Assembly: GCF_947242115.1 (NCBI RefSeq)
Contig: NC_074720.1
Span: 31,560,145 to 31,624,144 of the forward strand
DNA: 64,000 nt
Direction of reading: 5' to 3'
DNA from: Biomphalaria glabrata
Taxonomy: Eukaryota; Mollusca; Gastropoda; Planorbidae
Below, piece after piece: positions 46,375 through 56,700 of this stretch. The notes under the pieces were generated by a model. It saw nothing but the letters and a program-made list of their open reading frames with translations. It was not told the DNA's origin and made no database searches. Within the stretch, counting starts at the first letter, position 1. The number at the start of each line of letters is the position of its first letter. The position numbers were made by a program, and so were the translations under genes.

Positions 46375-47160
46375 TTGAGAATACGGTATCCCAGAAAAAT
46401 TCGTCAAGATCCTACGACACCTATACAGTCAATCTAGTTGCTGCATTAAAACAGAAGAAGGAACAACAGAGTTTTTTAGCATCGAGACAGGGGTGCATCT
46501 TATCTCCCTTCCTTTTCCTCCTAGCCATAAACTTGGATAAGACTAAAATTATGCGAGTGGGATATAAGGCAAAGGGTGTCCCCGTCAGACTTGGCGAGTC
46601 AAAGCTTGAAGAGCTGGACAAGTTCACGTACCTTGGCAGCATCATAACAAATGATGGAGATGCTTAACATGATGTAGCGTGCCGAATAGGAAAGGCAGGG
46701 AGCATTTTCCAAAGGCTGCAGCCTATTTGGACTAGCCAAGCCATTGGACTCGAGACAAAAATACACCTTCTCAACACAATCGTCATTCCAACTGCAACAT
46801 ATGCATATGAGACATGGAAGTCGTCTGTCAAAATTGAGAGAAGACTAAATGTGGCTCAACTAAAATGGCTGAGGCGGATTTTGGGAGTCAATTACACGGG
46901 TCTCAAACAAGGAAATCCTATGCCGAACTGGGAGTCGAGCACTTAGTGAGGTTGTGACAGAGCGTCGCATGAGGTTTGTGGGACATGTTCTACGACAAAA
47001 TGAACTACGCATACCAAGAGTTGCGATGACATGGAGACCAATACGAGCAAAGCGCAAACAGGGAGGAGGCTTCAGACATTGCCAATGACAGATCTTTATG
47101 GAGACAGCTTGCGGCCCAATGCGCCGAACGGCGCGGGAGGACCTAAGTCTAAGTAAACCT
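46375..47160 (+). mobile_element. RTE-like LINE reverse transcriptase fragment
   Basis: Plus-strand translation shows 'EYGIPEKFVKILRHLYSQSS', then after an internal deletion 'LEELDKFTYLGSIITNDGDA', 'RIGKAGSIFQRLQPIW' and 'ERRLNVAQLKWLRRILGVNY'. This is the order seen in RTE-like LINEs. Several stops and frame changes follow the last block, and the catalytic segment between the first two blocks is lost. Dead copy. Confidence 0.75.
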
Positions 47161-47709
47161 TAACCAGCACAACATGGCTTACTAAAATCTGGTACTTATT
47201 ATACAAATAATAAATACGACCGCGCTATTTTGTCGGGAAATTTCGCGCTATTATGTCCGCGCTATTTTGTCGGGTAACCATTTCAAGCTACTAGTTTAGT
47301 GGCAATTTGAATTATCTGTGCTGTATCAGAGTTCCAATGTCATGCGAAAAATCAATGATGTTCAACAAATACAATAGAGAAGTTCAATCAAACAAAACAT
47401 TCTGGCACGTCGTTGCGGATTCAGCGAAAAGCAACATCAAATAAAAACGTCATTTCAAAAGTAAATACTATGTGCAAATCATAACAGTCTTATCTCTTTA
47501 TCTGTATTCTCTGAAATTTGTTTCGTTGCTTAGCTACTAATTATTTTAACAAATATAAGAATGTGGGACTGATTAAAGCCGACATTTTGAAAAATGTGTT
47601 GTTAGGCAACAACAGACACTCTAATACATTACCGCTATAAAAAAAAAGACACGCACTTATTGGACGTCATTTGAGTATTCCCCTTAATCATGTCCTAGTT
47701 TTCGAGGAA
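47161..47709. other. upstream region of the Cys-loop receptor gene
   Basis: No gene seen. It contains 'GCGCTATTTTGTCGGG' repeated near 47222 and 47258, of unknown meaning, then AT-rich unique sequence. Promoter and any 5'-UTR exon should be here but cannot be placed. Confidence 0.35.
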
Positions 47710-50700
47710 ATGAGAAGACTCGCTCACGTTACTGAGCTTCTGACTATCGTTTGTCTGACAGAGTTTGTTGTTCACTTAGGAGGAGCGGAGACGTCCTGGC
47801 GAAATGTAAAGGCCAAACTCAAAGCTGACCTCAGGGAGCGGCGAGCCAACATAAGCAATGTCAACCCTGGGGATGACGTCACAAATAGGACCATAGACCT
47901 GATGATCTACTTTTGGCCTTTCGCTGTGAGTAGTTTAAGATCCGTAGCAGTACATCTGTATAATGTGTATTTTAATAATTGCATGTGATTGTAGCCAAAT
48001 TAAAAAACAACAACAAACAGATCAATAACCGTTAATATATGAGATACATAAATATGATAAACGAATGCAGAGGCGTAGTGAGGGGAGGGCAAGGGGGACA
48101 CAATGTCCCGGACGCCAGACAATAACATTGAACACAAATTTAGCTATTTCATTTCTTCTCTAAAAAAATGTTTCGAGTCCTTTGCGAGGCCCTTACCAAT
48201 CGGAGGCCTTAGGCGGCTGTCTAGTTTGCGTATGTCTAAGGCCGGCCATGGTTGCGAAGATGTAGATTTTAAGCGCCTTCTATTTTCGGTTCAGTAGCAT
48301 GCGGTAAAAAAATGTTTCCTATATGGACAAAGGCGTTATCCCTCGCTAGTTGGAGCAGAAACTAAGGTCACCTTTTTTTTGGGTTTGATGAGGTATTCCT
48401 ACTTCCACTGTAGTGGCACTTCTTCTTTTTTCCCCCTTATCTTGGAGAAGAAAGGGTAGAATAGCTTCACACTGTCTGTTTTTAGCACTTCAACTAAAAC
48501 GCTGTCAGCTCCTGCAGATGTGCCATTCTTCCATTGCGCTGCGAATCACTTCCTCAGATGGTGGACTGAGATTATAAAAACTATTTTCTGAAATTCTGAT
48601 TCCAATTATATCGTCATCGATTTTTTCCATTTCCTTTCTAACTCAGATACTTAGACCATAAAACAATTTTCAATTCACTGATTATGTCCTAATGGAGTAC
48701 TTTTATGACCCAGGTGACTCAGATAGACGAAGTCAAGCAGACTGTCTCCACTGTGTCCAGTTATGTAATCAGCTGGTGGGACAGTAGTCTGGCCTGGAAC
48801 ATGCAAGATTATGACAATATCAGCTTCATAACTGAAAACATAAATAAGTATATACCATCTTTTGATCTATTAGATATCATTCGTTAATATTTCGTCAAAA
48901 TATAAAAAAGACTATCGAAACAAGAGTGTTTATGTTAAACAATGGCATATTGGTAATTTTTTCATTATTAAATCATTTAGGGTTTTGTAGTTATATATGT
49001 ACTATGTTATGTTTTTTGAAATCATAGACAATACAGCTTTATTATTTTTTTATTGTTGAGGGTAATTGTTTATTTGTAATTTTATCATTCGAATAAACAC
49101 AAGAGTATTCTAAGCCAACCAAGTAAGAGGAGAACCGAACGGAAAAAGAATAGATTTGTAAACAACTAGATAAAAACCATTTCTAGATCTAATTGAGCCA
49201 TAATTTATATGTGATCAAGAATTAAAAAACATACTGAGGAGCAACACAAAACACATGTTTCTTTGCTTCAATTTTAGCGGTCCCCGAAACGGGAATAGCC
49301 GCTAATTAGTTGAAGTGGTCTGTCTGTTTCTCCGTCCCGTTTAGATCACAGAAACTTGAAAAGTTATTGATTTTTGAAAAAAACATTCAAAGTTCTGATG
49401 CAACGGCTACTCTTTTCTTTTCTGAAAGCAATTGATTTAATTTTAAAAGTAAATATGCAAGCAGTTTTTTTTTCTTATAAAAATACACCATATGTTTCAG
49501 CTATTCACTATTTATAAAAAAAAAGAACAGTAAATCCGGAGGAGTTATTCACTAAAGGAGTATGTTTTCCTGTATATTTTAACAATATTTGTCATGGGCG
49601 TAGCCAGGATTGTTTTTTTTTTTTGGGGGGGGGGGGGAGTTATTTTTTTCTACCCCCCCCCCCCCCCCGGCCACACATATAAAAATATGTGTACGTAATT
49701 AATCTTTATTACATTCTGACCCTTCATTCTTTTGGTAGACCTGGGGTACGCAACCTTTTTGTATCGAGGGCCGCATTAAAAAAAAATTGGGAATGGGAGG
49801 CCGCATATATATATATATATATATATACTTACTTACTTACAACTTAGTTGGTTGCACCCAACGAATTTAGTTGGGGAAAGTAAAGTTGATTGGTCATTGT
49901 GCTGACCACAGGACACCCTGCTCGTAACCGTTGGCCAAATAAAGTGATGACCTTAACATCATCTGCCTTATAGACTGTATGATCTGAAAGGGGAGCTCTA
50001 CTTTTACTAATTACATTTTATATGCAAACAACCCATTTTCAATAGCAATGATGAAAAACATGCAATATGTCTAACACTCTTCATTAGAAATATTAGTTAC
50101 AAATTTACAGTTGATGTTTATATAAAAATTTCTTCCTTGGGATTTATTTTTTATTCTTCATTAGTTGTGTCGTGGGATAACAATCATTCATTCATTAACT
50201 TTAATATTGCCTATACCCATTATATTATACACTATTTTATCCGTAACCTCACAATGATCATTAGTTATTCCACCAGTGGCACAAGTATATACCAGTGACT
50301 GAATAATACTATTTTTGACGGGATAAGGACATTTAACTATTGTGATTGTTACACAATAAGCATTCCATAAGCCTTTGTCTATATCCTTTGTGTGCTAACT
50401 GCATTTTATCTTTCACTTTGCTTTCAAAAAGTATCTGGAGCCCAAGAATAACTATTCCAAATTCAGCCGATAACGCCAACTGGGTACTGCCAAGCGTCAT
50501 TGACTTTTGCTACATTTGGCACAATGGGACAGTGACCATTTTCACCACCGTCTTTGTGGATACGTACTGTGACCTTGACCTTACGTCTTACCCTTTTGAT
50601 CAGCAGGTAATTTATTTTTTTTGCAAAGCATGTATCAACTCTGTATGTCTGCCCAAATATTTGTACACGTTATTTCTCCAATTGCATTAATGTGTTAAAA

Positions 50701-53700
50701 ATATGGTACATTGTTAACCACGTTACTAAATTTTCTCCCTTGTTTGTTACTATTAATAGTGAATAGTTGTAAAAATGGTGTAATTTTTTTTTATTTGCCA
50801 CTTATGGCTCAAAGTCATAGCAACTTTTTTATCACAGAGAATATTAAAAAAAGAACTGGTGCCCCCTCGCCCCCCCCCCATACCTATGCGATAATAATTT
50901 CACTGTAAATACTTGTTTCATGAAAAAAAAACTAAAAAAAAAAAAATTCACATGTGAACAAACTATTTACTGTAGACGTCTCTAAGTATCCATGCGGTCC
51001 GTGCATCACAATGTACGATCAAACAAAAAAATACGCAGCCAAAACTACTACTGAATTGCTTCTCGTCGCGATGGACAAGCCGGCAATGAACGCTTATCTG
51101 GCAGTTCTGATATTCTTCTGTACGTTGCATCATTTTAGGATGAAAACAAAACAGGTTGAACTGAGCATTATTATTACTTGAAAAGCGAGACGTTAATGAA
51201 GAAACTAACGAATCAAGATGCGGAATGTAAAGCCGTGGTCTGGAATAATCCCGAAATCCAAGCCTGTGGTTTTTGTCCTGTGTGTCTGTCGACTGCAAAT
51301 TCTCAGTAGCACCAACTCAATACCAAGTTTGTCAGCCAGCAGTCTCGTCGTGCTCAGGATGCCATCCCCGAATTGTTCCTCAGCATGGTCAAGTTGGTTT
51401 TTGATTATGTCATTAATGTGACTGCTGATGTGCTGTTGAGCGGCCGCTTGTGCTAAGATGGACAGACTGCAACATCACGGAAACTGGTTCAAGAACAGAT
51501 AAATAATTGACGACAATTAAAAGAGAAATCAGAAACACATGACCAGCAGGGCACTGATTACACATATTCAGTTTGTCTGGTTTGAACTTACAGCCGTTAC
51601 TTTAAAATACGCCAAACAGTAAAAGATCTTCTCAAAGTTGTGACTTAAAGTATGAAGGAATTCGTGTTTCTCTGTCCATCGTGTCTCACACAAAAGAGGA
51701 AATTTAGCATCAACGCTCTCGCTTGGAACTGTTACGGAAGAAATAGATAATCTTCCGGATGACACCAACAGCATTACGTATGTCTGAAACGTCATTCAGG
51801 TCAATCTAACAAGTGCGACAAAGTCTGCTTTTTCACGACTTCTTGCCTGAACACAGTTCTGAAGGCTACCCATCACGGAGCAGCCATCGTAGCCTTGGCG
51901 GAGTAGTTTGTTCATGCCTTCTCTACTTAATATATTCGCTGACAACGACGCTAGACACAGACAGTGCGTTTCTCTTAACAACATGCACAAAACCAATGAA
52001 TACACTCGCCATCAACAAATCCAACGCTTAAACACATCTATTCAGTGCCAGAGATATCTGCATTTTCATTACCGAAATGACAAGAAAACGCAGTTAATTC
52101 ATGACTCAGATGACATGGGAAGAACTTTATTATCTCTCTTCTATCGTAAACTGGTGGACGTGTTTAACCTGCTATTTTATCGAGCGCTGATTATGACCGT
52201 TTTTTTATAATAATGTTGTAACTCTTGGGTAGGCACTCAACGTCAAGGCAGGCAACACAACACAGTGTAACAGGAAATAAAGACAGGTGTTTATTCACTA
52301 GGACAAACACATAGCATCCTTCAGCTTCCTCAGAGTCTTTCTACTAATTTACCAGTCCTTTAGACAGCAACCCGAATGTGGACCAACGACAGCCTTCCCC
52401 GCTTCGCTCAAGGTCCCTTCTACAACCTTCAGGCAGCACCAAAAGCTGGCTTCTTAGTTTCCAAACATTCAGACTCTTTACAATCCCTGATGCACTGTTC
52501 TTCTCTCCATTCTAGTGTCCTCCTGTTTACGTTCACTAGTGCGCTAGTGCGCACCTCAAGTACTAGTGCAAGGCAGGGTTACAACACTACCCCCACCTTA
52601 GTCTTTTCGTCCCGAAAAGAAATATGTTCACGGTTGATCAATGCAGGTGGAGGTCGGTCAGTGGGAGTCACAGATTGCATGGAGCGTGCTCCCCACAAAG
52701 CGATCCACACTGCTCTCTGCAGGTGCCGTTTTCTCCTTCTCCAGTTGACCAAGTTTCTTTCGAAACGATGTCGCAAACGTGGCCTCTCCATCCTGACGGT
52801 TGTCGCTGGCGTCAGCCACCTGACACATCGAGTGGTAGTGACAGCTCTTGTTGTTGTTAATGCAGTTGATTCAGAACTGCGCTTCATCAGACCCTTTCTA
52901 AGGATGACTCGTGAAAGAGCTGTAGACCCACATGAAGCCACGCTGTTTAACAAACTGTCAGCCTCAGCCGTCTCAGGGAGAATTGTCTGTAAGGCACCTT
53001 TACAACGTTTCAGGTGCAAAAGTCCATCAGCTGCAGGGTTCTTCTGACCACCTTCAGAGCCCCTCTCGCTGGTGAAAACAGAAGTATCGAAGTCCACTGG
53101 TTTCAGACCCTGTTGATGGGTTTCTTGACATTTGCACTCCCTTCGTGAAGCACCGCATGTACAGTTGTTGCTTACCGCCTGAATGCAACAATCAAAATTC
53201 AAGTTCCAATCGTAGGTACTGGCAGATCGACAGGGGTCCTTAAGGTCCAAAGTGACAGGCTCTAACGCAGGCTCAAAGTTTTCCTGCTCCGTCCAGGTCG
53301 TTGTTGCACTCAAAGCTGGTACAGCAAAAGTTTCAGTCGCGTAGCAGACTTCTTCTATTGCTTCGACTGTCTCTTTCTGTTCCTCTTTGTGCTTCTTGTT
53401 AAGATTGACGCATTCTTTGTAACTATCAGTACAGCCACAGTCTTGAATGAGTAACGGTTCATTGTTGTTGAATGATGTTAGACTCCTCTCTCTTACAGGA
53501 TTGATCTGGCCTTGCACGTTACGTATCAGTTTGTCCATAGAATGATTCATCGAATCCTGGAAGGTACAAAGTTCACTTAACCAGTTCTGCATGGTGTTCA
53601 GCACCTCACCAATATCTGGTTCTATCTCAAACAGGTATATTTCTGGATCCTCCTCTTCATCAACAAGAGCCTGCCAAAGACTGGCTCTCATTTTTTCTTT

Positions 53701-56700
53701 TGCACAGAAGATCCTCAGCTCCCTGGCTCGGAGCTCCTCTTTTAACTGTTTACAGCTAAGTTCATCTAGCTTCCTAAGCGTTGCCATTCTTTCCTTTCGT
53801 TGAGCTGCCCAAATCCCACTTCGACACCAATTGTTGTAACTCTTGGGTAGGCACTCAACGTAAAGGCAGGCAACACAACACAGTGTAACAGGAAATAAAG
53901 ACAGGTGTTTATTCACCAGGACAAACACATAGCATCCTTCAGCTTCCTCAGAGTCTTTCTACTAATTTACCAGTCCTTTAGACAGCAACCCGAATGTGGA
54001 CCAACGACAGCCTTCCCCGCTTCGCTCAAGGTCCCTTCTACAACCTTCAGGCAGCACCAAAAGCTGGCTTCTTAGTTTTCAAACATTCAGACTCTTTACA
54101 ATCCCTGATGCACTGTTCTTCTCTCCATTCTAGTGTCCTCCTGTTTACGTTCACTAGTGCGCTAGTGCGCACCTCAAGTACTAGTGCAAGGCAGGGTTAC
54201 AACAATAATAATAGCTTATGCTTATTAACTTTATTTCAATGGAAGCACTACATGTTAAGTTGCTTCCTAGCAGACGTTAATTGATTTGAAGGTGTAAAAA
54301 ACTGGCTAAAATTTGGTTTCTCAGAATTCAGAAGGGTGCACGTATATTGTCTGCCATCAATTTCTGATAAGCCTAGGCTAGTCTACTACAACTGTACTTC
54401 TGTCACCAGTGGAAGCACTACTTGTTTAGTGGCTACTTAGATTTTAATTGATCTGATGGTGCAAAAAGAAAAAAGGGTAGAGTTTGGCTACTAAGAATCC
54501 AGGAGGGTGCACTGCGGGAGCCCATGGCTTCATAACAGTCAGTTTATGAATACATATGGATATCAACAATTCAATAATAACAGAAACATTATTAATATAT
54601 ATCCAAACCATACTGTATCAACTCACATATTTTTGTTTAGGGAAGTGGGTTGTTTATGTTAATAAAATTTACAAAGCTTCTATCAACTCACTCTGTCTGT
54701 GTGACTGTCAGGTAAAAAGTGTGTACACGTTATTTCTCCCACACCCGTTTTCGGATCAAGGTGAACTTCGCAAAATTATTCTTTGGCATAGACAAGACGT
54801 GAATCAATAAAAAAAAAAAGAAAAAAAGTAACAAATTTCTCAAGTAATTACTGGTTATTTAATTATTTTGTTTGATACCAACAAGGGAAACTAATCTTTC
54901 AGTATTCTCAGATATGGCTAAATTTGTTGGGTTTAATTCCCCTTACTTCTGTTAACGCTATTTCTCCCTCAAACATTCTCCGATCAAGTTGATACTTTAA
55001 ACAATTATATATTGGGCCTAACAATTATAAAAAAAAACAATTAATCAATTAATTATTTGTAATTAATTAAATATTTTGTTTGATATCGAAATAGGAAAAT
55101 AAATTGTACATTATTTATTAAATAAAATTGTAAGGGTTAAGTTCTTCCCCTTTAGATAACCTTTTTTTTTAAAGATATTTTTTGTTATTTTGTTTGTTAA
55201 ACCATAGCTTCTAATATTCAGGATGAAACTATTCAAACTTGCCTTTTTAACCTGCACAAGTGAAACTTCGGAGGACGCACTCTGAGTGTCTCATTATTTT
55301 TTAATGCTTTTTAGCGGCCCCCGAAAGGGGAAAAGACGCTATTAGTTTTGTGCGAAATGTCTGTCCGTTCTGTTTAGATCTCGTAAACTAGAAAAGATAT
55401 TGAAAATCCGACATCACAATATTTTAGACCATTCAAAGTTCTGATGCAACGGCTACATTTTTTTTCCTGAAAGCGAAAAATCTAATTTTTAAAATCAGTT
55501 ATGCAAGCAGTTTTTTAAAGAGAAAAAGCTAAATAGTATGCATTATAAGTTAGACCTAATTTAAAACGAATAGTAATCTTATAAACTTCATTTTCTTAAA
55601 CATTGTAGTATGGGGAGTGCGCTAGGATCCAAATAAAAGATTAAGCCCTTTCAAAACAATTACATTTTGTAAAGACCAGGAGAGGCTCGGTAAAGCGCTT
55701 AGCTTCCGAACCGAGGGTCCCGGGTTCGAATCCTGGAGAAGACTGGGATTTTCAACTTCGGAATCCTTGGGCGCCTCTGAGTCTACCCAGCTCTAATGGG
55801 TACCTGACATTAGTTGGGGAAAAGTAAAGGCGGTTGGTCGTTGTGCTGGCTACATGACACCCTCGTTAACCGTAGGCCACAAAAACAGATGAACTTTACA
55901 TCATCTGCCCCATAGACCACAAGGTCTGAAAGGGGAACCAATTAGGCCAGGTTCACATCGGATTTGTGTCTGATATAATTTCATTTGGATGTTCTTTATG
56001 AAAATATTGAAGCCTGCCTGGGTGGACCACTTCGGGGGCCGATTTTAAGTTTGTATTTCCACACAAACTGTCTTTGTAACCTTGTTTTTTTGTTTTTTTT
56101 TGTGTATATTTCAGAAATGCGATATTCTTATTTGGCCTTTCCTAGAAGACTCTCAGTACCAACTCCATATTTCTGATATTGAAATAGCGCCGCCTATGCC
56201 GACAAACGGAGAGTGGAAGATTGTGTCTCGACACTTTCAAATCATTTATTATGAAGATTTTAGCAAAAACAACTTAAGTATGGCAAAGTAAAGTATTGTT
56301 ATTACAAAGCTTATATCAACTCACTCTGCCTGTCTGTCTGGTAAAAGGTTTGTACATGCCATTTCTCCGACACCCAAGCTGAAGTTTTGCACAATTATTT
56401 CTTTTACCTGTTTTCACGATGATTTAGGTAACCCATTCCATTCTCTAATGGCACTAGGGAAGAAGGAGCACTTGTACGAATTTGTCTTAGCCTATGGAAT
56501 AAGAAATGTGCTTTTCTCTTTGTCTCTTTCTAAGTACTTTATTATAGACACGAGAAAAAAATGCAGGTCGCAACTAGGCCTGCGTAATCATGTGCACTCA
56601 TCCTTAAGGACAAGGGCTCTAAACAAACAATTATGCCATTTAGTTGGGGGGGGCATGGTGGCCAAGTGATAAAGCGCTTGGCGTCCGGGTTCAAATCTCA

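Noticed and set aside
52376-53047. 223-codon plus-strand frame
   Set aside because: Shadow of the minus-strand ORF of the LTR element and of its left LTR.
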